From Carnimonas nigrificans ATCC BAA-78 (lineage in GTDB: Bacteria > Pseudomonadota > Gammaproteobacteria > Pseudomonadales > Halomonadaceae), in contig NZ_JAGO01000011.1 in assembly GCF_000526695.1 (NCBI RefSeq), positions 124,001 to 188,000 on the forward strand: a stretch of 64,000 nucleotides of DNA, given 5' to 3'. The notes beneath the pieces are model-generated. The model was not told the origin of the DNA. It did not search any database and was given only the letters and a program-made list of their open reading frames with translations. This document shows positions 27,178-37,525 of the stretch, piece by piece. The first letter of the stretch is position 1, and each line of letters starts with the position of its first letter. The position numbers and the translations under genes are program-made.

Positions 27178-27456
27178 ATGTCCAACGCTCAGAACGCCGC
27201 AGCCCCGCGCACGCTGGTGCTTTATCACTTCCGGAGCTGCCCGTTTTGCATCATGGTTCATCGCAAAATTGAGCAGCTCGGACTCGATATCGAACAGCGC
27301 AATATTCGTGAAGAACCCGCCTACCGTCAGGAGCTGATCCAGGGCGGTGGTAAGCAGCAGGTGCCGTGCCTGCATATCACCGAGAGTGATGGTCAGGAAC
27401 ACTGGCTGTATGAATCCAGCGATATCAACCGCTATCTGGAACAGCACTACGGATAA
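27178..27456 (+). CDS. Glutaredoxin family protein
   Basis: A 92-residue glutaredoxin with the dithiol motif CPFC at residues 21-24 in LYHFRSCPFCIMVHRKIEQL, the cis-proline stretch KQQVPCLHI and a C-terminal helix ESSDINRYLEQHY. The N-terminus has eight extra residues before the first strand. CPFC differs from the classical CPYC and is seen in several proteobacterial glutaredoxins. It reduces protein disulfides or glutathione mixed disulfides in the cytoplasm. The ATG at 27178 follows AAGAGG. A terminator separates it from convergent thiC. Confidence 0.9.
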   Translation: MSNAQNAAAPRTLVLYHFRSCPFCIMVHRKIEQLGLDIEQRNIREEPAYRQELIQGGGKQQVPCLHITESDGQEHWLYESSDINRYLEQHYG

Positions 27457-27483
27457 GCGAACGCCATTCGCCGCAATATCAAT

Positions 27484-27531
27484 AAACCCCGCATCAGGCA
27501 CCGGCTCTCAGGCCGGCCCAATGCGGGGTTT
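27484..27531. terminator. Bidirectional terminator between glutaredoxin gene and thiC
   Basis: AAACCCCGCAT (27484-27494) pairs with ATGCGGGGTTT (27521-27531); a smaller CCGG-based hairpin lies in the loop. A T- or A-rich base of the stem serves both directions. Confidence 0.7.
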
Positions 27532-27546
27532 GTGCGTTACAGGGCG

Positions 27547-29680
<2,134 letters not shown>

Positions 29681-29769
29681 GTTGCAGTAGTGAGTGTGTG
29701 ACCTTAATGATGAGCGGTCAAGCGCCGAATGGCATCGCGCAGCCACACGTATGATGACAACCGGGAAAT

Positions 29770-30150
29770 TTAATAGAGCCAGGTGGTGAGATTATTCGGG
29801 CCGCGTTTCTCGGTCAGGTTCTTTAGCCCGCGAATACAGCGAATAATCATCCATAGGGGGATCAGCGCCAGCACAAGGAAGCCGACCAGCATCAGGGAGA
29901 ACATATAGCCGATCACCGCATACAGTATGCTGAGCCAGAAGGTACGAATCAGGAAGCGGTAATGCTGCTGTTGCCAGGGCTGTGCGTCACCTTTGTAAAC
30001 ATAGGCGATCACTACACCAATGATGGCGGTAACGCCATTACATAGGCTCACGAGATAAAGTATGTACACCAGCAGTGGAACGATAATGCTGCCTTCTGAT
30101 TGAACTGCCGGTGTAGATGATGAAGGAGGCAGTTGCTTGGTAGATGCCAT
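29770..30150 (-). CDS. Small DUF4870-like inner-membrane protein
   Basis: A 126-residue protein with a 20-residue Ser/Pro-rich N-terminus and about three hydrophobic segments (PLLVYILYLVSLCNGVTAII, FWLSILYAVIGYMFSLML, VLALIPLWMIIRC). The motifs VIAYVYKGDAQPW and HYRFLIRTFW are typical of the small DUF4870-type family, of unknown function. The ATG at 30150 has AAGGAAG 8 nt upstream and is better than the ATG at 30168. It is divergent from yajQ. Confidence 0.8.
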   Translation of the reverse strand: MASTKQLPPSSSTPAVQSEGSIIVPLLVYILYLVSLCNGVTAIIGVVIAYVYKGDAQPWQQQHYRFLIRTFWLSILYAVIGYMFSLMLVGFLVLALIPLWMIIRCIRGLKNLTEKRGPNNLTTWLY

Positions 30151-30483
30151 GAATGACTTCCTTAACAATGGTACGGCAAGGCCGGATACCCTGGCCGCTG
30201 AATATGGGTGCCGGACACCTTGATGGCAGAGAAAATGCCGGGAAATGCACTCTCCTTGTTTACCTGTGCCCGCTGTGGGGGCGTTATTCTAGCAAAATCA
30301 CCGGCGCTGTACTGTTTCTGGTGAAACGATAGAGATACTTGATGCGGACTAGCCTCTTGAGGCCACCTCACGACTATCAGGGATCGCCGCCATCCGGTCT
30401 GCGTAATAGAATGGCCTTTTGCTCGGCGCAGCGGGCGGTATTAGCCATTGCGCCACACATTGACCAACAGATGAGAAGAGTTT
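30151..30483. other. Divergent intergenic region upstream of yajQ
   Basis: This 333-base stretch has no supported gene, repeat or recognisable RNA element. It presumably holds promoters for the small membrane-protein gene and for yajQ. Confidence 0.4.
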
Positions 30484-30969
30484 ATGCCATCGTTCGATAT
30501 CGTATCCGAATTCGACAGTCACGAAGCTACTAACGCCGTCGATCAGGCCAACCGTGAAGTAGAAACGCGCTTTGACTTTCGCGGCGTCAAGGCGAGCTTT
30601 GAGATTGAAGGGGAGTCGATTCGGCTGGAAGCCGATCAGGATTTCCAGCTCAAGCAGATGCTCGATATTCTGCGCGCCAAACTAATCAAACGTGGCATTG
30701 ATGCCCGCTGCATGGACGAACAGGAAGCGCAGTTGTCAGGCGTGCGCGCGCGGCAGGAAGTGAAGCTCAAACAGGGGCTTGAGCAGGCTGATGCCAAGTT
30801 GCTGGTCAAGCGTCTCAAGGATGCCAAGCTGAAAGTGCAGGCACAGATTCAAGGTGAACAGGTGCGCGTAACAGGCAAGAAGCGTGACGATCTGCAAGCC
30901 GCTATCGCGTTGTTGAAAGGTGACGAAAGTCTGGAAATTCCCCTTCAGTACACCAATTTTCGAGACTGA
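30484..30969 (+). CDS. yajQ: YajQ family nucleotide-binding protein
   Basis: A 161-residue protein with the complete family pattern: [11 protein letters not shown] at the start, [18 protein letters not shown], and the C-terminal half [27 protein letters not shown]. The fold is two RNA-recognition-like domains. A Xanthomonas homologue binds cyclic di-GMP and acts in gene regulation; the E. coli protein binds nucleotides. The ATG follows AGAAGAG. Length matches the family (about 160). Confidence 0.95.
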   Translation: MPSFDIVSEFDSHEATNAVDQANREVETRFDFRGVKASFEIEGESIRLEADQDFQLKQMLDILRAKLIKRGIDARCMDEQEAQLSGVRARQEVKLKQGLEQADAKLLVKRLKDAKLKVQAQIQGEQVRVTGKKRDDLQAAIALLKGDESLEIPLQYTNFRD

Positions 30970-31238
30970 CAGCACTGTCTGATCGGCGCAAACAGGCCAA
31001 ATGTTGCGACCGATCAGCAGTGTTAACGCTCTTCCGCAATCCCCGCACCTCACACCTTTCCAGTGAATACCTCGGCAGCGCAATAATTTAGTTGGCAACC
31101 CAGGGGCGCGGGCGTATAGTCCGCGCACTTTTTGCCCAGGCGGTGGAGAGGCGCTGCGATTGGCCTTGTGGTATCACCGCCAGCCGCTATTTTTCGTATG
31201 TAGTTCGTCGTTTCTGGTTGACTGTGTGAGGCTGTCAA

Positions 31239-32690
31239 ATGGCGCGTCAGATGCTTGCGTTGATATTTCCCCCCCTGCTAGGGCTTTTCATCATTGCGCT
31301 GGGTAATGGCTTCCTGTCTACCCTGGTGCCGCTGCGTCTCGCCTCTAGCGGCGTCTCGGTAGGGGCCATCGGGCTTATCTCTGCCGCCTATTACGCGGGG
31401 CTTTGTATTGGGGCGCTGTTCAATGAGCGTTTGCTGCTGCGCATCGGCTATATTCGGGCCTATGCCTGCTTCGCTGCGATTGTGGCGGTCTCCTCGCTGG
31501 CGCAGGCGCTCTGGGTAAATGTCTACTGGTGGTTTTTGCTGCGCTTGCTGTGCGGGCTGGCAACGGTGGGCGTCTATCTGGTGATTGAAAGCTGGCTGCT
31601 GACCGGTGCTGCCAAGCATCAGCGCGGGCGCGTTCTCGCCTTCTACATGATCTCGTACTATGGCGCTCTGGCCATGGGCCAGCTTTTTATCGGGCTATTC
31701 GACGATACCCCTGGCACGGCAGCGGCGGTAATGCCGTTTGTGGTGATCGGCATGCTGGCAGCGCTGTCGCTGTTGCCCATCGCGATTATTCCGCGCCTCT
31801 CTCCCTTGATCGACTTCGCTGAGCCGTTATCGCCATTCAAACTGGCACGCATTACTCCCACAGGGGTGGCAGGGGCCTTCGGGTCGGGCATTCTGATGGG
31901 GGCGGTGTATAGCCTGTTGCCGCTCTATCTGCAAAGCGGTGGTGGTTATAGCCTCGATCAGATCGGGGTCTTGATGGCGATGGTGATTATCGGTGGGATG
32001 GCGCTTCAGTACCCGATCGGGCGCTGGTCTGATCAGCATGACCGGCAGTGGGTGCTGATTATTATTGCGGCGGTGATGTTGGTGCTGGTGCTGCTGGCTC
32101 CCTTGGCTGCCGTTGGCTATATAACGCTGATGGTGGCCCTGTTTCTGGTGGGAGGGTGCCTCTTCGCGCTATATCCCGTATCCATGAGCCATTCGGCGGA
32201 TCGTGCGCCCCCTGAAACGCTGGTGGGCATGACCCAGGGCATGTTGCTGATTAACTCGCTGGGCGCGGCAGTTTCTGCGCCGCTGATTACGCCGCTGATG
32301 AGTGGTATGGGCAATAATGGCCTTTTTGTCGGAATTGGCGCGGTGCTGGCTGTGCTGCTTGTCTTCTTCGGCTGGCGACGTTCGCAGCGACCCGCTCCGC
32401 AACCGATGGCTCCGTTCTTCCCCGCTCCTGCACATTCGGCAGTGGGGGCTGAGCTAGGGGTAACTCAGGAACTGATTGAGGCATCGCAGCAAGCGCAGGC
32501 TGAGCTGGATGCTCATGAAGAAGATGCCGAGCGTGAAATCGCGGAAGAGCAGGCGCTGATTATTGAGCGGCAGTTGGCGCGGGAAGGGACGCCGCTGGAG
32601 GAGCTACGGATGCTGTCCGAAGAGGAAGAAATACCTGCGCCGCGTCAGGATGATATGGGCGCTGCCAACGCGAAGCGTGCTCCTGAGTAA
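31239..32690 (+). CDS. MFS transporter, YcaD-like
   Basis: A 483-residue major-facilitator protein with twelve hydrophobic segments over residues 1-385. The N-terminal half (PLRLASSGVSVGAIGLISAAYYAGL, RLLCGLATVGVYLVIESWL) is typical of the YcaD/UMF-type group; substrates are unknown. The last 90 residues form an acidic cytoplasmic tail (EASQQAQAELDAHEEDAERE) likely to be helical or coiled coil, longer than in E. coli YcaD. A terminator follows, and the gene appears monocistronic. Confidence 0.85.
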   Translation: MARQMLALIFPPLLGLFIIALGNGFLSTLVPLRLASSGVSVGAIGLISAAYYAGLCIGALFNERLLLRIGYIRAYACFAAIVAVSSLAQALWVNVYWWFLLRLLCGLATVGVYLVIESWLLTGAAKHQRGRVLAFYMISYYGALAMGQLFIGLFDDTPGTAAAVMPFVVIGMLAALSLLPIAIIPRLSPLIDFAEPLSPFKLARITPTGVAGAFGSGILMGAVYSLLPLYLQSGGGYSLDQIGVLMAMVIIGGMALQYPIGRWSDQHDRQWVLIIIAAVMLVLVLLAPLAAVGYITLMVALFLVGGCLFALYPVSMSHSADRAPPETLVGMTQGMLLINSLGAAVSAPLITPLMSGMGNNGLFVGIGAVLAVLLVFFGWRRSQRPAPQPMAPFFPAPAHSAVGAELGVTQELIEASQQAQAELDAHEEDAEREIAEEQALIIERQLAREGTPLEELRMLSEEEEIPAPRQDDMGAANAKRAPE

Positions 32691-32725
32691 TCAGCGGCTG
32701 TCTGAAAGGGTATTCGTGCTACTGA

Positions 32726-32758
32726 CAAAGCCCCGGCTTATCGCTGGGGCTTTGCTTT
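32726..32758 (+). terminator. Terminator after the MFS gene
   Basis: CAAAGCCCC (32726-32734) pairs with GGGGCTTTG (32746-32754), followed by CTTT. Confidence 0.7.
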
Positions 32759-33019
32759 AACCGGCTTCCTGTTTTTGCCGTTTTAGCCAGAATTGCGCCA
32801 GCCTTTTCCTGTATGGCAAGCCTATAAAATGACAGGTCCACATGGCTAAAAGAAGCATTACGTTACCCTTCTGTCATTTCGCGATGAAGGGTAGGTCAAG
32901 TAACAAAAGGCGACATGCCAGATGGAAAAGCCACTCCTGGGAGCAACAGGCGAGTGGCTGCATAACGATAAAAAAACCAGTAGGATTAGCCGGTGACTAT
33001 CATATAGGGAGCTATGTTT
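32759..33019. other. Upstream region of the small secreted protein gene
   Basis: No gene is supported here. AGCCACTC (32929-32936) and GAGTGGCT (32952-32959) form a perfect 8-bp inverted repeat about 60 bp before the start codon, possibly in the leader. Confidence 0.35.
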
Positions 33020-33403
33020 ATGGTTAAAGGCTACGTTAATATTCTTTCTGTATTCTCTCTTTGTTGCGCCTTGTTACTGTCCAACAGCGTTGTGGCAGAA
33101 GAGGTGACCCCTCCTGACATAAGCGACCCAATAGGGAAAAATATAGCGAAGCTTCAGGTATATACGCGTGAGGCTCAAGGGCAGCTCGATGCGCAGGGGA
33201 AAGGGCACTCTGGCGGCACCAATTTATTTCGCGAGAATGGCAAGTTTATATCGGTAACAAAACGAGAGTGTAAAAATACGGCAAGACGTACTTCGAACGG
33301 CGCATACAAGGAGTGCGTTAATTCAGCCCTGCAAAAAAGAATGCATGAACTCTGGGAGAATTATCTGTCATCCTCGAATACAACACGCCTTCCCGAACCA
33401 TAA
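33020..33403 (+). CDS. Small exported protein of unknown function
   Basis: A 127-residue protein with a clear signal peptide (KGYVNILSVFSLCCALLLSN, cleavage after VVA near residue 26). The mature part of about 100 residues has two cysteines separated by 18 residues (KRECKN and YKECVN), so one disulfide is possible, and a C-terminal helix QKRMHELWENYL. I recognise no family. The ATG at 33020 lies 8 nt after GGGAG; the ATG at 33014 is too close. Base composition is lower in GC than neighbouring genes, which hints at a recent acquisition. It ends in its own terminator. Confidence 0.7.
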   Translation: MVKGYVNILSVFSLCCALLLSNSVVAEEVTPPDISDPIGKNIAKLQVYTREAQGQLDAQGKGHSGGTNLFRENGKFISVTKRECKNTARRTSNGAYKECVNSALQKRMHELWENYLSSSNTTRLPEP

Positions 33404-33410
33404 ATCATCT

Positions 33411-33445
33411 GGCACACCGTTGAGTGTGCCATTTCTTTTATTTTC
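33411..33445 (+). terminator. Terminator after the small exported protein gene
   Basis: GGCACAC (33411-33417) pairs with GTGTGCC (33424-33430), followed by ATTTCTTTTATTTT. Confidence 0.8.
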
Positions 33446-33510
33446 TCTTCCTGCTATTTGCTCTTTCTATATGATGACTTGCAATCATCGTTGATTAACG
33501 CCCCCTTGAT

Positions 33511-34191
33511 TTAAAACTCAGGGTCGATGGTGCCGCCAATTGATGCATTGCGTCTGAACCAGCCGGCGATACTGAGGCGCGGCAGCCGTGTCGGTAGCAC
33601 CTCATGAGGCACGCGCTCGGAAAGAAAGCACGTCAGGGTGCCGAGTTTCGGCGTAACGATTTCAAGCGGCGCGACGCTGGCATCGGGTAACCGCTCGCTT
33701 TGAGGGTAGAGCGCCATTTCACCGCCGCTGCCCTGGGGCCACTCTTCATTGAGATAGAGAACGCTTGAGACGACGCGGTTACTGCGGCCTTCAAAGCTAT
33801 CGAAATGGCATTTATAAAAGCTGCCCGGTGGGTAGAAGGCGAAGTGCGCTTCAAGCTCAAACAGGCCCAGAAACAGGCTGCGATTGATTTCGATACGCAG
33901 TGATTCAATCATCGCAAAGTAGTTGCGCTGAGCGTCGCTGGAGCGATCCAGCCAGTGGATACGGTCGCCGCGAATATCACGACGCTGTACATGCTGGCGA
34001 CCACGGCCAATGCCCGCACTGTTCAGCTCCTGCTGGTGGCGTAGCGTATTGAGCTCAAGGGCTAACGCCCGGCACTCCGCAATGGGCAAGGCATTGGGGA
34101 TCACGGCGTAGCCCGATTCAGCCAAACCGTCGATCAACTGCTCCACTACCGCTGCATTCAGGGCGGCGGGAGCCTCAGGATTCTGTATCAC
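33511..34191 (-). CDS. 2-oxoglutarate/Fe(II)-dependent oxygenase (prolyl-4-hydroxylase type)
   Basis: About 226 residues of the 2OG-Fe(II) oxygenase fold. The metal-binding HxD is in CHFDSFEG, the distal histidine is probably in RVPHEVLPT, and the arginine binding 2-oxoglutarate is in the RLSIAGWFRR region; SSVLYLNEEW and GGEMALY are typical of the prolyl-hydroxylase-like branch (PiuC/YbiX relatives). The likely start is a GTG at 34191 overlapping the NUDIX stop (GTGA), giving translational coupling; the open frame continues upstream inside the NUDIX gene in another frame. The substrate is unknown. Confidence 0.8.
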   Translation of the reverse strand: MIQNPEAPAALNAAVVEQLIDGLAESGYAVIPNALPIAECRALALELNTLRHQQELNSAGIGRGRQHVQRRDIRGDRIHWLDRSSDAQRNYFAMIESLRIEINRSLFLGLFELEAHFAFYPPGSFYKCHFDSFEGRSNRVVSSVLYLNEEWPQGSGGEMALYPQSERLPDASVAPLEIVTPKLGTLTCFLSERVPHEVLPTRLPRLSIAGWFRRNASIGGTIDPEF

Positions 34192-34859
34192 GTCCAATAG
34201 TCCGAAGGATAGCGAGAGGCACTTACGGTGGTAAGCTCTCTCGTTGGCGCAAAGGCGGGGGCGCGGAGAAGGGAGACATTCATTCCCAGCCCGACGCGCA
34301 TGAATTCGGCGGTTATCATCGCCGAAAGCCCCCACAAGGTATAGTCCTGATAGCGATAGCGCGGAATGAAGAGAGACGGCTGATCGCTGAAGCGCATGAT
34401 GTCGGTGGTTTCGCGCGGGTCCGAGGCCAGAAATTGCAGCGGAATATCGAAAATGTGGGCTACTTCTCCAGGGTTCGGAGAGAGGTCGCAGGCGCCCGTG
34501 GCAACGGCAACAAAGGGGGTGACAGCGATACCGTGCATTGATACCACCTCGCTTAACCGACCGATCACGGTGACGTTCTCGGCAGCAAGCCCCGTCTCTT
34601 CATAGGATTCGCGCAGCGCGCACTGCTCAAGATTTTCCTGACCATCCCTTTTGCCGCCGGGAAAGGCCACTTGCCCCGCATGGCTGCTTAGCCCCGAGTG
34701 GCGCTGCGTGAACAGCAGCGTGGGCGAAGCCTTGTCCAGCAGGCACACCAGCACCGCTGCACGCTGCCATTCTCCTTCCAGGATGCGCGGTGAATAGCGC
34801 TCAATGCGCGCGACAATAGCGTCAAGGGAGGGAAGGGCAGCAGGGGATGGCTGATTCAT
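34188..34859 (-). CDS. NUDIX CoA-pyrophosphatase-like hydrolase (NudL/YeaB)
   Basis: A 223-residue NUDIX hydrolase. LLFTQRHSGLSSHAGQVAFPGG is the UPF0035/NudL-type extension that binds coenzyme A, directly followed by the NUDIX box ending in REsYEETG-like RESYEETGL. These enzymes cleave CoA to 4'-phosphopantetheine and adenosine 3',5'-bisphosphate. The start at 34859 was chosen from family length; an AGGT lies about 9 nt upstream, and the frame extends further without similarity. It is followed by the oxygenase gene through a 4-nt overlap. Confidence 0.9.
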   Translation of the reverse strand: MNQPSPAALPSLDAIVARIERYSPRILEGEWQRAAVLVCLLDKASPTLLFTQRHSGLSSHAGQVAFPGGKRDGQENLEQCALRESYEETGLAAENVTVIGRLSEVVSMHGIAVTPFVAVATGACDLSPNPGEVAHIFDIPLQFLASDPRETTDIMRFSDQPSLFIPRYRYQDYTLWGLSAMITAEFMRVGLGMNVSLLRAPAFAPTRELTTVSASRYPSDYWT

Positions 34860-35160
34860 GATGGTTACCTGAGCGGCCTGAGAGACAGGCTTCATGCTAC
34901 ACCGATTCGGCCCAGTTCGGCCCATATCGTATTGCAGGTGCCAACGGTTCGATATGAAGCCCAGGTGAAGTGACGCTGTCTTGTGCCGATGAGCGGTGTG
35001 ATAGCACGAGTTTGCGTGGAGTCTTATTCGCTTGTTGGGTACCATTGTGGCTGGATTTCTGATCTGATCGCGCCGTGGTGTTTATGTCGTCTGGCATCAT
35101 GTGTTGGCAATTACCGTCCGAAACGGTGCAACCGGGCTACAACCTAATGGATGTAAATCA

Positions 35161-35526
35161 ATGCTGAAGTGGGTCTCTTTGGCGCTGCTGGTGCTGCTTG
35201 CGCTATTGCAGTATCACCTGTGGATGGGAGAAGGCGGTATTTTTGAGCTGCGCAATATCACTTCGCGAGTGGATGTCATGCAGCAGAACGATGACCAGCT
35301 CCGCGATCGCAACGATCAGCTGGCTGCCGAAGTGGTCGATTTGAAAAACGGCCTCGATGCGATTGAAGAGCGCAGTCGCAATGATCTTGGCATGGTGCGC
35401 AACGATGAGCAGTTCATGTGGGTGCCTGATGTCGCCAATACCCCGCAGGACGCGCAGCCTGACGACAACGAAGGCGATGTCGATAGCAGTGGGGGCGCTG
35501 GCAATAGCAGCGCGCAGCGCCAGTGA
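35161..35526 (+). CDS. ftsB: Cell division protein FtsB
   Basis: A 121-residue protein: one N-terminal membrane segment (VSLALLVLLALLQYHLW), then the conserved GGIFEL and a coiled coil with QNDDQLRDRNDQLAAEVVDLK, followed by the family end LGMVRNDEQFMWVPD. It forms the divisome FtsQLB complex. The last 30 residues are an acidic Ser/Gly/Asn-rich tail that E. coli FtsB (103 residues) lacks. Its stop overlaps the truD start by 1 nt. In most gammaproteobacteria ispD and ispF come next; here they are absent. Confidence 0.92.
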   Translation: MLKWVSLALLVLLALLQYHLWMGEGGIFELRNITSRVDVMQQNDDQLRDRNDQLAAEVVDLKNGLDAIEERSRNDLGMVRNDEQFMWVPDVANTPQDAQPDDNEGDVDSSGGAGNSSAQRQ

Positions 35527-36557
35527 TGTCCACATCTTTGCCTGACTGGGCGCACGCTCGGGCCAATCCTCCTGCCGGCCAGTTCAAGCAATCTCCCGAG
35601 CAGTTCGTGGTGATCGAACAGTTGGGATTCGAGCCTGAACAGCACGGCGATCACCTGTGGTGCTGGATTGAGAAAGAGGGGGTGGAAACGCTCCGCGCTA
35701 TCTCGCTATGCGCCAGGGAATTCGGAGTGCGCGAGCGCGATGTAGGCTACAGCGGCCTCAAGGATCGGATGGCGCTAACGCGTCAATGGCTGTCATTTCC
35801 GCTGTCCGAACCGCCAACGCAGCAGAGCCTTGAACGCCTTGCCAGTCAGGGCGTTAAGGTGCTCAAGGCCGTGCCGCACCCGCGCAAGCTCAAGCGGGGG
35901 AGTCACCGTACCAATCGCTTCGAGATCGCCATCGAGTTTGATGCCTGTGATGAGGAACAGGTGTTCGAGCGCTGGCAGCATGTGCAGCAAACCGGCGTTC
36001 CCAACTACTTCGGGGCGCAGCGTTTCGGTCATGCCGGGCTTAATGTTGAGCGGGCGCGCACTCTGCTGGCAAAAGGCTGGCATAAGCGCGCTGATCGGCA
36101 TGGAATGCTGCTCTCCTCGGCGCGCAGCTACTTATTCAATCTTACTCTTGCAGAGCGTATCTCCTCGGGTAGCTGGTGCACGCCTTTGGAGGGAGAGGTC
36201 GTTAATCTGGATGGCAGCGCCAGCTTCTTTTCGGGAGCCGATGCGTCGATGGATGAATTGACGGAACGCGCTGCTGCTCAGGATATTCACCCCACTGCAC
36301 CCTTGTGGGGTAAAGGGAAGCTGGAGAGCGCTGCTCAGGCGCGTGATGTTGAACTGCATAGCGTGACACAGGAACAGGATATGATCGCCGGGCTGGAGCG
36401 CGCAGGCGTCGCGATGGCGCGCCGAGCGCTGCGTCTACGATTGATCGAACCCGTTTGGCAGCGTACCGAGCAGGGCGCGCTGCTGGGCTTTGGCCTGATG
36501 CGAGGCGGCTATGCTACGGCGGTGCTGCGTGAGCTGATCGCTGCGCCAGGACTGTAG
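35526..36557 (+). CDS. truD: tRNA pseudouridine(13) synthase TruD
   Basis: A 343-residue TruD, which makes pseudouridine at position 13 of tRNA-Glu. The catalytic aspartate is D80 in SGLKDRMALTRQ, the same number as in E. coli. GVPNYFGAQRFG and the C-terminal GFGLMRGGYATAVLREL are further family motifs, and the central TRUD insertion domain is present. The ATG at 35526 overlaps the ftsB stop (TGATG), and a GTG at 35523 is also possible. Co-transcribed with ftsB and probably pcm. Confidence 0.95.
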   Translation: MSTSLPDWAHARANPPAGQFKQSPEQFVVIEQLGFEPEQHGDHLWCWIEKEGVETLRAISLCAREFGVRERDVGYSGLKDRMALTRQWLSFPLSEPPTQQSLERLASQGVKVLKAVPHPRKLKRGSHRTNRFEIAIEFDACDEEQVFERWQHVQQTGVPNYFGAQRFGHAGLNVERARTLLAKGWHKRADRHGMLLSSARSYLFNLTLAERISSGSWCTPLEGEVVNLDGSASFFSGADASMDELTERAAAQDIHPTAPLWGKGKLESAAQARDVELHSVTQEQDMIAGLERAGVAMARRALRLRLIEPVWQRTEQGALLGFGLMRGGYATAVLRELIAAPGL

Positions 36558-36637
36558 TCGCGGCGCGTAGACGGTGCGCCCTTGAGCGTTGGGTTAACTC
36601 GTATTCTTTTTGGATGACTTACAGGGATCGTCAGTCA

Positions 36638-37348
36638 ATGGCAGGTCGCTTTAGTAGTGCCGAAATTTCGGGGATAGGCATTACCTCTCAGCGCATACGA
36701 GACCGTATGGTTGAGTCGCTCAGGGGAGCGGGAATTCGTGATGAATCGGTGCTGGAGTTGATGGCGCAGGCCCCGCGTCATCTGTTCGTTGAACAGGCGT
36801 TCTGCGACCACGCTTATCGGGCCGAGTCGGTACCAATCGGATATGGGCAAACGCTGTCGCAGCCCTGGATCGTGGCGCGGATGACGGAGCTGGTATGCAA
36901 GGAAGCGCCCCGTCGTGTGCTGGAGATCGGCACTGGCTCGGGCTTCCAGACATGGCTGTTGGCAAAACGCTTTGAGAGCGTCTTCAGCGTTGAACGTATC
37001 GAGGCGATGAGCATTCGCGCACGCACGCGGCTACAGCGTCTTGGCATTACGAATGTCCGGCTGCGTCATGCTGACGGTCGCGAAGGCTGGCCTGCCCAGG
37101 CGCCCTTCGATGTCATTCTGGTAACCGCCTGTGCGCGAGGAATTCACTCAGAATGGGTCGATCAACTCGCGCTCGGTGGGGTGGTGATAGCACCGGTGCT
37201 GGACTCTCCTGATGGTGATCCAGCGCATGGTGATCCAGCGCATGGTGAGCAGCGGCTGGTCAGGGTGCGCAAGACAGCGAAAGGCGTCAGGGCCGCGTAC
37301 CTTGAGCCGGTGAGATTCGTCCCTCTGTTGGACGGTGTGGTGGAATAG
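36638..37348 (+). CDS. pcm: Protein-L-isoaspartate O-methyltransferase
   Basis: About 236 residues. It methylates isoaspartyl residues in damaged proteins with S-adenosylmethionine. Typical motifs are PRHLFVEQAFCDHAYRAESVPIG, GQTLSQPWIVARM, the SAM-binding VLEIGTGSGFQTWLLA and VTACARG. The start at 36638 has AGGGA upstream; an ATG at 36614 would add eight residues. Inside the gene a 15-bp unit is repeated in tandem (37214-37243), giving DPAHGDPAHGE in a loop before the last strands. surE, usually located between truD and pcm, is absent. Confidence 0.93.
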   Translation: MAGRFSSAEISGIGITSQRIRDRMVESLRGAGIRDESVLELMAQAPRHLFVEQAFCDHAYRAESVPIGYGQTLSQPWIVARMTELVCKEAPRRVLEIGTGSGFQTWLLAKRFESVFSVERIEAMSIRARTRLQRLGITNVRLRHADGREGWPAQAPFDVILVTACARGIHSEWVDQLALGGVVIAPVLDSPDGDPAHGDPAHGEQRLVRVRKTAKGVRAAYLEPVRFVPLLDGVVE

Positions 37349-37525
37349 CCAATAGCGCTACGACATAAATGAACAGCATGTTAACGTTAGCCTGAAAGCC
37401 CGCCTTTTTCCTGTGTATTGCTTTTTCCTATACTGTTGGACCATCATCGTGACACGATAAGTATGGTTGAGTGATCGGGCTGGCGGGATGCCTCGGCTGA
37501 TGTGGTGACAAGGAGTGAGTTTTTG

